64,000 bases of DNA from Bog-473 sp963821755 (GCA_963821755.1 CAWGEX010000002.1:682001-746000), one strand, 5' to 3'. Shown: positions 25,587 to 35,523, counted from the first letter of the stretch. Notes: generated by a model not told the origin, from the letters alone. Program-made: numbers and translations.

Positions 25587-26396
25587 ATGCGGGGACTGCA
25601 GGGACGGACGTACATCGTGACCGGCGCTGCGTCGGGCATTGGTCGAGCGACCATGACCCGGTTGATGGATGAGGGCGCCCGCGTCATGGGGGCGGACATT
25701 GTCGATCCCCCGACACACCCGGGAGAGGATCACCCTGGCGCGTGGGCCTTCACGCAGGTCGACGTGGCCGACGAAGCATCGGTCGAAGCACTCGTGCGGT
25801 CGGCGGTGGACTTCGGCGGCACCCTGTCGGGACTGGTCAATGCGGCCGGGGTGGCGAGCGGTGGCCCGGTCCACATGCTGCCCACCAAGGAGTGGCATCG
25901 GGTCATTGAGGTCAACCTGACCGGGACGTTCTTGACGGCCAAGCATGTGGTGACCCAGCTGCTGGCGCAGCCGGCCGTCGACGGGCGCCGGGGCTCGATC
26001 GTGACCTTGGCCAGTATCGAGGGATTGGAAGGCACCGCCGGGGGCAGTGCCTACAGCGCCTCCAAGGGCGGTGTCGTCCTACTGACCAAGAACATGGCCA
26101 TCGACTACGGCGGCCGGGGCATACGAGTCAACGCCATCTGCCCGGGGTTCATCGAGACGCCGATGACCGACACCATCTTCAAGGCAGCCGGCATGGAGTC
26201 GCCCCTGGCCGAGATCGTGAACGAGCACAAGCTGCGCCGCCTCGGCCAGCCCGAAGAGATCGCCGCGGTCGCCGCCTTTCTCCTCTCCGACGATTCGTCC
26301 TTCATCACCGGCCATGCCATGCCCGTCGACGGTGGCTATACGGCCGGACGGGATCACGGCGTGACCGCCATGCTCGGCCTCTCGGGCCCCGAGTAG
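25587..26396 (+). CDS. short-chain dehydrogenase/reductase (SDR)
   Basis: 269 residues of the classical SDR type: TGAASGIGRATM (cofactor loop, about 12-23), Asp in GADIVDPP, NAAG at about 83, Ser in TLASIEG at about 145, YSASKGG at about 158-164, and PGFIETPM after it. The C-terminus VDGGYTAGRDHG is normal. The substrate is not known. It is divergent from TetR across a 54-nt region with a 27-bp operator, so it probably belongs to the same regulon as the luciferase-like monooxygenase. GGGG lies six bases before the ATG; an in-frame GTG two codons earlier is less likely. Confidence 0.9.
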   Translation: MRGLQGRTYIVTGAASGIGRATMTRLMDEGARVMGADIVDPPTHPGEDHPGAWAFTQVDVADEASVEALVRSAVDFGGTLSGLVNAAGVASGGPVHMLPTKEWHRVIEVNLTGTFLTAKHVVTQLLAQPAVDGRRGSIVTLASIEGLEGTAGGSAYSASKGGVVLLTKNMAIDYGGRGIRVNAICPGFIETPMTDTIFKAAGMESPLAEIVNEHKLRRLGQPEEIAAVAAFLLSDDSSFITGHAMPVDGGYTAGRDHGVTAMLGLSGPE

Positions 26397-26444
26397 GCGC
26401 CCGAAGGGTCCGTTCCTCGACGGCGCGCCGATCCCGGGTCCGGG

Positions 26445-27047
26445 CTACAGGTCGGGAGCGGTGGTGGGGCGGGCCCGGCCGTACTCCATCTGGTCGGCCA
26501 CGGCGTCGGCCAGGCCCACAGAGCCGAAGCGCTCGACAATCCACAGCGCCAGATCCAGGCCCGAGGTGACGCCGCCGGCGGTCACCAGGTCACCGTCGTC
26601 CACCACCCGGTCCCGGACCACGGTGGCGCCCGTGGCCGCCAGGTCATCCCAAGCGGAGCGATGGGTGCCGGCCCGGCGGTGGCCGATCACCCCGGCGTGG
26701 GCCAGCAGCATGGCCCCCGTGCATACCGACGCCATGACGGTCCCCTGCCGGGCCGCGGCGGAGAGTGGGGGCAACCAGGCGCCCCGTTGCACCTCGCCCC
26801 AGACGCCCACGTCGCTTCGGGCCAGCCACGACCCTCCGGGCACCAGAACCATGTCGGCGCCGGGCGCGAAGTGGCCGTCGGGCACCACCCGCAGCCCGTG
26901 GCTGCCGGCGACGACGTCGGTCGGCTGATGGGTCACCAACTGGGCGCTGAAGTCACCTCCGCCGTGGGCGGCGTTCCGGAAGACCTCGTACGGGCCGATG
27001 GCATCGAGCTCATCGAAGCCATCGAAGATCGGGATGTCGATACGCAT
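26445..27047 (-). CDS. DJ-1/PfpI (ThiJ-like) family protein
   Basis: 200 residues with the glutamine-amidotransferase-like fold. The nucleophile elbow is ASVCTGAMLLAHAG with Cys at about 100, followed by THRSAWDDLAATGA and the His-containing end. The opening IDIPIFDGFDELDAIGPYEVF is typical of the AraC-regulator-associated and isonitrile-hydratase-like branch. The family includes chaperones, hydratases and peptidases; the sequence does not choose. ATG at 27047 has TACCGT (minus strand, 27055-27060) seven bases upstream, so the second in-frame start, not GTG at 27053, is used. It is convergent with the SDR. Confidence 0.85.
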   Translation of the reverse strand: MRIDIPIFDGFDELDAIGPYEVFRNAAHGGGDFSAQLVTHQPTDVVAGSHGLRVVPDGHFAPGADMVLVPGGSWLARSDVGVWGEVQRGAWLPPLSAAARQGTVMASVCTGAMLLAHAGVIGHRRAGTHRSAWDDLAATGATVVRDRVVDDGDLVTAGGVTSGLDLALWIVERFGSVGLADAVADQMEYGRARPTTAPDL

Positions 27048-27086
27048 CGCCACGACGGTACCCCGGCCGCCGGCCGCGGCTCGGCC

Positions 27087-27809
27087 CTACTGTCCGGGCA
27101 CGGACGATCCCGCCGAACCCGAACCGGTTCCCGTACTGGCCGGCGTGGCACCCTCGAGCACCGTGACATCCGAGATCTTCCAGCTCGGGCCGACCTTGGC
27201 CAGGTTCACCAGAATCCGCAGCACGTCGGACTGCGGGGTCGAGATCTTGTTGTTGACGTAGACCTGATCGACCACCGCGTAGACAGCGGCGTTCGCGCCG
27301 TTGTCGGTCTGCACGTACAGGCTCCGGATCTGCCCGCGCGATTCGGCCAACGCGCTCTCCAGCTCGCTGCGGATGGAGGAGTTGAAGAACTTGGTGGCCT
27401 GACTGGAGAAGGTGCCCGTCGCCATGGCATTGATGGAGCTGAAATCGGCATCGACGCTCTTCGCATCGAAGTTGGTGAGGTCGGTCAGGAAGGACCGCGC
27501 CGCGCCCACCATGGCCGGGTCGGACCCGCTGGACTCCGACGCTCCGGCCCAGAGCAAGGCGAAGACGAGCGTGCCGATCAGGCCCAGCACGGCCAGCGCA
27601 CCCATCCCGATGACGAGTCCCCGTCGCGGCCTGGGTGAACGGTTGGGCCCGGGGCTGGCGGTCCCGTGATCGCGACCGTGCGAGTCGTCCCCGTCGCCCT
27701 CTCGGGGATTGGTCTGATTGGTCTCTTCCCAGGTCTGTTCGGGCTGCCTCAGTCCCGGCGCGCCGACCGTCCTCACTCCTGTCATCACGGTTCCATCCTC
27801 CTCAGCCAT
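27087..27809 (-). CDS. Mce-associated membrane protein (Mam type)
   Basis: 240 residues. A disordered, charged N-terminal half (about 1-75) is followed by one membrane helix (about 78-100, GLVIGMGALAVLGLIGTLVF) and an exported domain of about 140 residues with ARSFLTDLTNFDAKSVDADF, SSINAMATGTFSSQ and VYAVVDQVYVNNK. This architecture matches the Mam/LucB-type proteins encoded at the end of mce operons, thought to stabilise the transporter. GGAGG with 8-nt spacing precedes ATG at 27809, which excludes the longer upstream reading. It is the last gene of the mce locus here, 95 nt after mceF. Confidence 0.82.
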   Translation of the reverse strand: MAEEDGTVMTGVRTVGAPGLRQPEQTWEETNQTNPREGDGDDSHGRDHGTASPGPNRSPRPRRGLVIGMGALAVLGLIGTLVFALLWAGASESSGSDPAMVGAARSFLTDLTNFDAKSVDADFSSINAMATGTFSSQATKFFNSSIRSELESALAESRGQIRSLYVQTDNGANAAVYAVVDQVYVNNKISTPQSDVLRILVNLAKVGPSWKISDVTVLEGATPASTGTGSGSAGSSVPGQ

Positions 27810-27904
27810 CGGGTGATCCTCCAGGTAGGAGAACGAGGCACCCGGGACTTCCATACGGCTCCGATCCGCGGCACGTGCGCTTCACGACCGGCCCCGGTTC
27901 CTCA

Positions 27905-29227
27905 TCATCGGCGTCGGACCCGGCGTCGGGCCGGCCTGGCCCCCCACGCCAGCAGGAGCGCCGGCCCCAGAAAGGCCCCCACGGCCAGGAGAGCCCACAG
28001 GTTCGAGGCCGGGGTGACGTAGGCGGCGCTGCTCGAAGGGGGGGCCGCACCGTTGAGCTCGACGTCGGCCTCCTGGGACGTCGGGGCGACCACCCGACCG
28101 CCGGCGGCGGGCACGAAGCCGGCCTGCGTCGCCGGCCCGACCCCGTTGCCATTGACCGTGACGCATCCGGCCCCCGGCAACACATCGGGAATCTGGTTGG
28201 GCGAGGCGTAGGTCGAGGCGGCCGGCGAGATGATCGGTGGGATCTCCAGCCGCGTCCGCAGGAAGAGCTGGCTCGGGTTGCTGGCCGCGCCGCTGGTGGT
28301 CGCGTTGGCCAATCCGGGGGTCGCCACCCGGTTGATGGCGCCGAAGAAGGATTGGTTCTCCGCCAATCCCTGGGACAGGTTGGTGAGGTTGGTCGACTGG
28401 GCCAGGTTCGACAGCACGCCCGCCGAGTCATGGAAGATGCAGCCCAAGTTGGCGGATTGGGAGGTCACCAGCTGATCCACCTGGGTCACCGCCGTCGATC
28501 CGCTCTGGAAGAGCGTGTCCAGCCCGGTCTTCTGCTGCGCCAAGACCTGAAGCAGCGCAGAGGTGTTCACCAGGTCCTGTTGCAGCTGTGGTGCGACCGA
28601 CGTCACGGTGTCGAGGGCAGTGGGGGCATTGGCCAGGAGTGCGGTGAATTGCTTTTGAAACGCCACAAACTCCTGCGAGAACGTGGTGCCGGCCGACACG
28701 ATGGTGCGCAGGTCCGTGGCCCGACCCTGCAGCGACGTGGCCAGGTCGGCGATCAACCGGTTCAGGTTCCCCGCCGGGATGGCCCGCAGGAGCCGGGTAG
28801 CCGAATCGACCACCTGTCCGACGTTGGCCGGGATCTGGTCCGGCGCCACCGGCACGCTGGCCCCCGAGCGCAGCGCGGGCGCCGTGCCCCCGTGGGCGGG
28901 CACCAGATCAACCACCTGCTCACCGAGGTCGTTGGCGATTTCGATGGACGAGCGGACGTCGCCGGGCACCTTCGTGCCGGGATGGATGTCCATGGTGATC
29001 TCTGTCCCGTGGCTGGTGAGCCGTATCGCCCCCACCGTCCCGACGGGTACCCCGTTGAGCTCGACGGTGAAGTTCTGGTACAACCCCGACGCGTCGGGAA
29101 AGTCGGTGGTGAGCACCGTCGGGCTGCGCAGCGGGTTGCCGAGGAGATTGACCACCCCGTAGCCCACCAAGAGGGCACTGATGACAAAGAAGGCGATGAG
29201 ATTGGCCATGAGACGTCGGCTGATCAT
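27905..29227 (-). CDS. MCE-family protein, MceF position
   Basis: 440 residues. One N-terminal membrane helix (about 7-28) is followed by the MCE domain (about 35-120), with YQNFTVELNGVPVGTVGAI and GTKVPGDVRSSIE. The long helical region (about 130-300) would form the lipid tunnel. A second helix near 410-430 before a basic end is notable. The six Mce proteins form the extracytoplasmic channel of a lipid importer. The ATG at 29227 overlaps the stop of mceE by 4 nt. Position after the lipoprotein gene identifies it as the F-type subunit. Confidence 0.9.
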   Translation of the reverse strand: MISRRLMANLIAFFVISALLVGYGVVNLLGNPLRSPTVLTTDFPDASGLYQNFTVELNGVPVGTVGAIRLTSHGTEITMDIHPGTKVPGDVRSSIEIANDLGEQVVDLVPAHGGTAPALRSGASVPVAPDQIPANVGQVVDSATRLLRAIPAGNLNRLIADLATSLQGRATDLRTIVSAGTTFSQEFVAFQKQFTALLANAPTALDTVTSVAPQLQQDLVNTSALLQVLAQQKTGLDTLFQSGSTAVTQVDQLVTSQSANLGCIFHDSAGVLSNLAQSTNLTNLSQGLAENQSFFGAINRVATPGLANATTSGAASNPSQLFLRTRLEIPPIISPAASTYASPNQIPDVLPGAGCVTVNGNGVGPATQAGFVPAAGGRVVAPTSQEADVELNGAAPPSSSAAYVTPASNLWALLAVGAFLGPALLLAWGARPARRRVRRR

Positions 29228-30234
29228 CGTCCGCCACCGCCAGTGGGCGCACACGTGAAGGCCGGAGAACTGTCGTTCTCACCGCCGCCTGGCAGGCCGC
29301 ACACGATGATGTTCTCGTAGAGCTGGAGGAACCCGCCGCGTACCGACGACTGGAGGGCGCTGTTGTTGGCCGGCAGCTCATCGAGAATGCCGGCCAGGGC
29401 TCCCTGATTCTGGCTGAGCTGCGAGCTGACCGCCTGCAGGGCCTGGAGCTGCGTCGAGATCTGCGGGTAGTAGGTCTCGAGGATGCCGCGGCCCTGGACC
29501 GAGAGGTTGTCGATCGACTGCAACAGCGTCTCGAACTGCGATGACTGCTGGGCCAGGATGGACACGGTCTTCGACAACGTGGTCAAGGCGTCCGCAGTGG
29601 CGCCGCTCGAGGGCGCCAGGGTCGACGTCAACTGATGCAATCCGTTGACGGCCGAGGTGATGTCACTGGTGTGTTGCGCATAGCCGGCGGCCACGGTGGA
29701 GAAGTCGTTCAGCAACGTTTTGAGGGACGCCTCCTGACCGGCGAAGCCTTGGCCGCCGGCGGCAATGATCTGCTCGAGTTGCGTCGTCGAGACCGCCCCG
29801 AACACCTGCGCCCCGGCGCCCACCAGCTGCTCGACGTCGGGGACGGTTGCCGTGTGTCGGATGACGGCGCCGTTGGCCAGCAGCGCGACGTTGTTCCCGG
29901 CGCCGCCGACTTCGCTCTTGGGCACCTCCAAGTTGACGAACTGGTCGCCCAAGATGGTGGTGCGATCGAGGGCCGCGGTGACGTCGGCCGGGATGCGGAC
30001 CCCCTGAGCGAGCGTCAGGGTGACCTTGGCCTTGCCGCCGTCGAGCGAGATGGAGCTCACGCTGCCAACCGGGACATCGGCCAGCTGCACCTGGGCCCCA
30101 CTGGACAGGTCGCCGACATCGCTGAAGACGGCGGTCGCGGTGCGCTGGGGCGACCCCGACCCGCCACACCCAGCCATGGTGACGGCCGCGATCGTCACGC
30201 TCGCAACCAGCCACCAGCGACGCCGAGCGTTCAC
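29224..30234 (-). CDS. MCE-family lipoprotein, MceE (LprK-like) position
   Basis: 336 residues. The signal peptide ends in a lipobox VTMAGC (Cys at about 23), so the protein is lipid-anchored, as MceE/LprK proteins are. The MCE domain (about 32-115) contains SSGAQVQLADVPVGSVSSI and RTTILGDQFVNLEVP. A long helical stretch follows (about 130-290), and the tail is Gly/Ser-rich. It is part of the hetero-hexameric channel. It starts within the mceD stop (4-nt overlap) and ends within the mceF start (4-nt overlap), consistent with equal production of the subunits. Confidence 0.92.
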   Translation of the reverse strand: MNARRRWWLVASVTIAAVTMAGCGGSGSPQRTATAVFSDVGDLSSGAQVQLADVPVGSVSSISLDGGKAKVTLTLAQGVRIPADVTAALDRTTILGDQFVNLEVPKSEVGGAGNNVALLANGAVIRHTATVPDVEQLVGAGAQVFGAVSTTQLEQIIAAGGQGFAGQEASLKTLLNDFSTVAAGYAQHTSDITSAVNGLHQLTSTLAPSSGATADALTTLSKTVSILAQQSSQFETLLQSIDNLSVQGRGILETYYPQISTQLQALQAVSSQLSQNQGALAGILDELPANNSALQSSVRGGFLQLYENIIVCGLPGGGENDSSPAFTCAPTGGGGR

Positions 30235-31829
30235 AGCCAGCTCCCCACGTCATGGGCCCATTGCGCCAGCAGACCGCGCCCGGCCTGGGGGGAGCGATCT
30301 CGGGAGGGAAGGGGCGGGAGGAGGCGAGCCGCCGGGGCGTTCAGTGACGGCGCGCCGCCGGCGCGCGACGCCAGGTTGACCGTCGCTTGCTGCTTCTTGG
30401 TCGGCGTCACGTGCTGGGCCAGCAAACCGCCGAGACCGGAGGACGAACCGCTCTGCGTGCCCGATCCGGGGGTACAGCCGACGATCGCTCCGAGGAGCCC
30501 ACAGGGCGGGCTGGGAGCGGGTGTCGTGGTGGTGGTCGTCGGGGGAGGAGGTGGGGCCGCCGGCCCGGAGCCACTCGAGGTGCTCCCGCCCGGGGCACCG
30601 CCGGCCGGGCTCGGGGCGGCGCCGAGGCTGCCGATCTGATTGAGTCCCTGCTGCAGCAGTGCCGTGGCCGTCGTGGGTCCCGAGCCGGTCGACAACGCGC
30701 TCAGGATGGAGGGGATCTGGCTCATCAGCGGATCGAAGAAGGCAGAATTGGGGTCGCCACACGAGGCGAGGCTGGCCAGCGAGGCGGCGGAGAGGCCGGC
30801 GCCATGGTTGGCCGCGATGCGACGGCAGACCCCAGCCAGGCGATCGCGGACGAGGCCGGCCGTGTAGTCGCCGGAGACGCCGACGGGGAGCGCGACGTTG
30901 AGGTCGAGCCAGTTATAGGTGGGGTCGAACACACGCTGGGCCCCCTGGAACAGGTTGTTGGCCTGCTGGAGGATCTCGTCCACATTGGTGATATTGCGAT
31001 CGAGGGTTCGGCCAACGGTCGTCACGGTCCCGACATCAGCTTCCAGAGGCTGAAGGTTCGGCGTGAGCAAGGAGACCAGCGCCGTACTTGTCCCGGACAG
31101 CTGGGTAATGGCGTCGTTGAGCTGACCGGAGTGCTGCGCGATCACCGTCGAGACGGTGTCGTACTCGTTCACCAGCTGCGTTATCTGGGACGTGTCCGAG
31201 TCCAGGGTCCCGGTGAGCTGGGCCAGTGTCCCGTCGAGCTGTCCCAGGTCATCACCCTTGTTGGCCAGCAGCTGAATGGTCCCCGCCGCCGAGGAGATCA
31301 GTTGGTTGAGCCCAGCTCCCTGGCCATCGAGGTCCTGCGCCAGGTTGGTGATGAGGTCCCCCACCGCCCGGGGATTGAGCGCGTTGAGCGTCCGCTGCAA
31401 TTGCTTCAGCAGCTGGTCGGTCGACACGGGTACGGTCGTGCGCGACTCGGGGATGGTGTCACCGGCTCCCAGCTGAGGCCCGCCGGAGTAGCCCGGGTTG
31501 AGGTCGACGTCGGGCTGACCGAGGACCTCGGGCGCCACCAACGAGGCGACGGCGCCAGCCGGGATCTTGGTGCCCGCACGCACCTGCATCACGACGTCGA
31601 CCTGATCGTGAATGTTCGTGACCGATGTGACAGTCCCGACCGGAACACCGAGCACGTCGACGGCAGCCCCGGGGAACAGGCCCGGTGCGCTCGAGTAGAC
31701 GGCGTTGAGCGGATACGTCGCCGACGCCCGCGCGACGTTGGCACCAACGACGATGCCCGCTGCGAGCACCACGACCGCTGTCCCGAGTCGCACATATCTC
31801 GACCTCGCCAGGTTGCGCAGGCGTGCCAT
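30231..31829 (-). CDS. MCE-family protein, MceD position
   Basis: 532 residues. N-terminal helix (about 13-32), MCE domain (about 38-125) with PGAAVDVLGVPVGTVTSV and VAPEVLGQPDVDLNPG, then a helical region (about 135-330). Unusual is a long C-terminal extension (about 420-532), rich in Pro, Thr, Ser and Gly with runs of P and T, resembling the proline-rich tails of mycobacterial MceD proteins. ATG at 31829 overlaps the mceC stop by one base (TGATG). The frame remains open far upstream through mceC, but only this start fits the family. Confidence 0.9.
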   Translation of the reverse strand: MARLRNLARSRYVRLGTAVVVLAAGIVVGANVARASATYPLNAVYSSAPGLFPGAAVDVLGVPVGTVTSVTNIHDQVDVVMQVRAGTKIPAGAVASLVAPEVLGQPDVDLNPGYSGGPQLGAGDTIPESRTTVPVSTDQLLKQLQRTLNALNPRAVGDLITNLAQDLDGQGAGLNQLISSAAGTIQLLANKGDDLGQLDGTLAQLTGTLDSDTSQITQLVNEYDTVSTVIAQHSGQLNDAITQLSGTSTALVSLLTPNLQPLEADVGTVTTVGRTLDRNITNVDEILQQANNLFQGAQRVFDPTYNWLDLNVALPVGVSGDYTAGLVRDRLAGVCRRIAANHGAGLSAASLASLASCGDPNSAFFDPLMSQIPSILSALSTGSGPTTATALLQQGLNQIGSLGAAPSPAGGAPGGSTSSGSGPAAPPPPPTTTTTTPAPSPPCGLLGAIVGCTPGSGTQSGSSSGLGGLLAQHVTPTKKQQATVNLASRAGGAPSLNAPAARLLPPLPSRDRSPQAGRGLLAQWAHDVGSWL

Positions 31830-33058
31830 CAGGACTTGCCCCCCAACAGGGGGCTCAGGAGTTGCGAGAGCCCGCCCACGCCCGAATTCGGGCCAACCGG
31901 CAGGCCGCCCGACGTCCCGTTGACGCCGGTGTTCGACGTCGATGACCCGGTCGTCCCGCCCGCCGGGGCCGCCGGGGTCGAGCTCGTCCCCTCGCCGGGC
32001 GTGGTCCCGGTCTGATCGGCGCAGGGTCGCGGATCGGGTCCCAACGCACCGGTGAGCGCCTCGTCCAAGGCGCCGCAGGGGCCGATGACACCGTACGTGC
32101 CGGTGAGCCCGGCCGGGTTGACGAAGACGTTGCCCCAGCTCACCCCCTGGTCCCCGGCGTAGGCGATGGAGGAGAAGCCCTTGAGGGCGCCGCCCAGGTA
32201 GCTCACGCCCTCGGCCAGATCCTCCTGATGCTGTCCGACCACCGTCAGATCCGAGTGGAGGCTGGCCAACAACGCGTTGAGTTGGGGTGAGTCCCCACGC
32301 ACCAGCGAGTTGGTCTGGGCCGCCATCTGGTCCACGTTGGTGATGAGATTGGAGAGGTCGGTGCTGTGACCAGCCAGCCCGGTGGCGACCGTGTCGAGGT
32401 TGTTGACGATGGATACCAGTGCTTGGTCCTTGGCCGTAAGCGTGGACGACAGGGTGTTGGCGGAATCGATCAGCTGGGACACCTGGCCACTGCGCTGGTT
32501 GACCGTCGTCGTGAGCGCGCCCAGGCCCTTGACAATTTGCGCCACCTGCGTCTGCTTGCCCTTGGTGATCGTGGCCAACGACTCGACCAGCACGTTCAGC
32601 GCCTTGGCGTTGCTCTTGGACAACAGGTTCTCGCCGGATTTCTGCAGCTGGTAGAGCTCGGTGGGCACCGTCGTCTGGGTGATGAGCGCATTGTTCTCCA
32701 GCGGGTGCTGCCAGCCGCTGACCGGCTGCAAGGTCACGTCGACCACGCCGAGCAACGTCTCCACCTCGATGGCGGCACTCGTGACATGAGGGAGATCCAC
32801 ACCCCGGTTCACCGAGAGCACGGCGTCGACGCTGTTGCCGTGCACGGCGACCGAGGTCACCGAGCCGGACTTGACGCCGGCCACCATCACCTCGGTTCCC
32901 GGCGTGATGCCGGCGGCATTGGCGAAACGCGCCGTGACCGTATAACCGGAATTGAAGACATTGCGATTGAGCAGGAGGATGGCCAGCACGGCGACCGCGA
33001 TGGCCGCGACCGCGATGGCGCCGATGATCTTGGGGCGGCGTTCGGTGAATGCCTTCAC
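31829..33058 (-). CDS. MCE-family protein, MceC position
   Basis: 409 residues. N-terminal helix (about 9-30: IIGAIAVAAIAVAVLAILLL), MCE domain (about 35-120) with PGTEVMVAGVKSGSVTSV and EVETLLGVVDVTLQP, then helical repeats with TTVNQRSGQVSQLIDSAN. The C-terminal 70 residues are Gly/Ser/Thr/Pro-rich and likely disordered. GTG at 33058 is used because it overlaps the mceB stop by 4 nt, as elsewhere in the operon; the longer reading is not MCE-like. It forms part of the lipid channel in the cell envelope. Confidence 0.88.
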   Translation of the reverse strand: MKAFTERRPKIIGAIAVAAIAVAVLAILLLNRNVFNSGYTVTARFANAAGITPGTEVMVAGVKSGSVTSVAVHGNSVDAVLSVNRGVDLPHVTSAAIEVETLLGVVDVTLQPVSGWQHPLENNALITQTTVPTELYQLQKSGENLLSKSNAKALNVLVESLATITKGKQTQVAQIVKGLGALTTTVNQRSGQVSQLIDSANTLSSTLTAKDQALVSIVNNLDTVATGLAGHSTDLSNLITNVDQMAAQTNSLVRGDSPQLNALLASLHSDLTVVGQHQEDLAEGVSYLGGALKGFSSIAYAGDQGVSWGNVFVNPAGLTGTYGVIGPCGALDEALTGALGPDPRPCADQTGTTPGEGTSSTPAAPAGGTTGSSTSNTGVNGTSGGLPVGPNSGVGGLSQLLSPLLGGKS

Positions 33059-34257
33059 GACCCGCTCCCCGATGGTGAGGGTGGAGCGGCCCCGGGCTGG
33101 CCGGACACTGCCCCCAGGATGCCGCCGACACTGGATGCGGCCACCGACGACCCGTCGGCGGCCCGGGCGGCCGAGCCCAGCGCGGACGACTCGCTGCTCG
33201 CACTCGGGGTCACCGACGGTGACGACAGCGGGGGGCCACCCCCGAGCCCCGAGCCGGGCGGAGCATTGCCCGGCTGGTAGTACGTGCAGGCGGTCTGGTT
33301 GGCCAGGCAGGTATAGACCGTTTGCACGGCAAACCACTGGCCGTACTGGGAGATCTGGATGTACGGAGCCAGGCCGGCACCCAGACCAGAGAGGCTGGCG
33401 GACAACTGCTTCTGATTGCTCTGCACGTCGGCCGCGACCACCTGGAGGCTGTTGATCGCGCCGGTGATGACCGAGTGATTCGATCCGATCAGGCCGGCCA
33501 AGTCGGTCGCCACCTGCGACAAGTTGCCGACCACATCGTCGAGAAGCGTGTTCTTCGACGCCAGGGACGACGCCACGGTCTGCAGATTGTCCACCAATGA
33601 GCCCAGATCTCCACTCCGCGAGGCCACGGCGGTGAGGACCTGGTTCAGATTGTCGATGACCTGGCCGACCTGCGAGTCGAGCGCACCCACCGTGTTGGAC
33701 ACCGTGGCGCCGTTGTTGATCAGTTGCTCGATCTGCGATGTGTCACCTTCGATCGCGCCCGACACGTTCTGGACGAATTCATTGGCCTGTTGTGGGTTGA
33801 TCGACGACAGCAGCGGGCCCAACGTGTTCAAGAACGCATTGACGCTGGAATCGGAGACGTCGTGCCCGAGCGGGATGGTGCCCCCGGCGGGGATGACCGG
33901 ACCGGCCGGGTACGGGAAGATCTCGATCTCCTTCTCCCCGATGACGTTCTTCCAACGCAGGCCCACGTCGGCCCCCCCGTGCAGGGTCACCGTGTTGTTG
34001 ATGTTCATGCCGATGAGGGCGTGACCATGCTGCACGGCGATGCTCGAGACCTGGCCGACCGGGACGCCGGCAATGTTGACCGGATCTCCCGCCGCCAAGC
34101 CGGTGACGTCGGACAGCTGGGCGTTGAGGGGGTGCCGGTCACTGAAGAGGGAGAGGTTGCCGATCTTGGCGGCCAGGCCGACCAGGAGCAACACGCAGAC
34201 CAGCGCGAAGACGGCGAACTTGAATGCTGACGACGGCACGCGGCGCAGGACACGCAT
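33055..34257 (-). CDS. MCE-family protein, MceB position
   Basis: 400 residues. N-terminal helix (about 12-32), MCE domain (about 38-125) with AAGDPVNIAGVPVGQVSSI and GLRWKNVIGEKEIEIFPYP, then a helical tunnel region (about 135-300) and a Ser/Gly/Pro-rich tail with a Cys pair (CLANQTAC, about 318-325). ATG at 34257 shares one base with the mceA stop (TGATG). Like its neighbours it should be anchored at the outer face of the membrane and assemble with the other five Mce subunits. Confidence 0.9.
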   Translation of the reverse strand: MRVLRRVPSSAFKFAVFALVCVLLLVGLAAKIGNLSLFSDRHPLNAQLSDVTGLAAGDPVNIAGVPVGQVSSIAVQHGHALIGMNINNTVTLHGGADVGLRWKNVIGEKEIEIFPYPAGPVIPAGGTIPLGHDVSDSSVNAFLNTLGPLLSSINPQQANEFVQNVSGAIEGDTSQIEQLINNGATVSNTVGALDSQVGQVIDNLNQVLTAVASRSGDLGSLVDNLQTVASSLASKNTLLDDVVGNLSQVATDLAGLIGSNHSVITGAINSLQVVAADVQSNQKQLSASLSGLGAGLAPYIQISQYGQWFAVQTVYTCLANQTACTYYQPGNAPPGSGLGGGPPLSSPSVTPSASSESSALGSAARAADGSSVAASSVGGILGAVSGQPGAAPPSPSGSGS

Positions 34258-35523
34258 CAGTTCCCTCCGAGCAGGCCGCTGATGAACCCGCCCAGACCGG
34301 TGCCCTTGGACGGGTTGGGGGTCCCGAGGATGCCGTACGCCTGGTTGGCGGTGGACTGGGCCGCACTCGCGGACGGCGCCAGACCGGCGGCGGGACTGGC
34401 CGGCGCAGCCGTGCCCTGGGCCGCATTGAAGGCGGCCAGCTGACTCGTGCAATTGAAGGCCGAGCCCGAGCCGGCCAGGGCCTGTTGAATGGGCTGGAGA
34501 AATGACAGCCCGGGGGTCGCCGGCGCCAGCAAGTTGCAGACGAGCGAGTTGACGTCGCTGAAGAGGATGAACGTATTGAAGAAGGCGTAGGTGCTGCCGT
34601 CGGGCAATTTCTGGTTACTGGCCGCACCCGTGGCGATCGTGTTGAAGTAGTGGTACGCCCCCTGCACTACCTGGCCGATGTCGCCCTGCTGAGCCAGCAA
34701 CACTCGGGACACGTTGCCGCCGGCGGAGAGAATGGTGTCGATGTCGGGGCGGTAGGTCGACAACAGCGAGGCCAGGTCATTGGCAAAGGGGATCACCGAC
34801 TTGAGAAGTTTCTGGTAGTCCGCCACCTCGCCGTTGAACGAGGGCAATGCGGCGTTCACCTGGCCCGAGACGTTGTTCAGTCCCGTGGCGTCGGGCGCCA
34901 CCGCTTGGGCGAACCGGGCGAAGGAGCCCAGTGCGATCTCCTGAGCGCTCAAGGTGGAGTTGAGAAGGCTGGCCAGTTGCGTGCCGGCGCCGATCGACTT
35001 GGCTATCTGTGGCCCTTCTCCCCGGCTGGCCTGGGCCAGCACGCCGAGCACCGTCGAGAGGTCTGTGGTATCGATCTTCTGCAGCAGGGGCGTGGCGGCA
35101 GCGAAGAGATCGCCCAGGCTGTCGGAGTTTTCGGCCCGGACGAATTGCCGCGTTGGGCGCCAGGTACGGCGCGTGGTCAGCGTTGTGGTCGGGCGAGGTC
35201 AGGGACACTTGTTCGGCCCCGAAGAGGTTGACCGGTTCGATGGTCGCCGTCGCGTCGACCGGGACATGGAAGGTCGGGGTGATCAAGAGGGTGACCTTGG
35301 CCATGTCGTTCTGAAGGGCCACGGTCGAGACCCTCCCGATTTGGACCCCCCGAAAGACCACTTCTGAGCCTGGCTGAAGTCCTTCGCCGGCCTTGGCGAA
35401 CAATCCGCTGAGCGCGTAGTCGCCGGAGTAGTCGCCATTCGAGTTGCGAATCAGCATGACCGTTCCGGCCAGCAGCACCGTGACGACGAGCAGGCTGACC
35501 AGAAGCCGCCCGAATGGCCTCAT
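34257..35523 (-). pseudogene. MCE-family protein, MceA position, one frameshift
   Basis: The first frame gives the membrane helix (RLLVSLLVVTVLLAGTVM) and MCE domain (GSEVVFRGVQIGRV, EPVNLFGAEQVSLTSP) and reaches YLAPNAA. The second frame resumes at VRAENSDSLGDLFAAATPLL and continues as a normal MceA tunnel region to the stop. A single-base change near 35138-35152 joins them into a protein of about 421 residues. The start overlaps the YrbE-B stop by 4 nt and the end overlaps mceB. All other mce genes are intact, so a sequencing error is more likely than decay, but it should be checked. Confidence 0.82.

Noticed and set aside
34257..35523. Two separate short MCE genes instead of one frameshifted MceA
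   Set aside because: The second part lacks a membrane helix, an MCE domain and a start signal, and joins the first seamlessly after a one-base correction.
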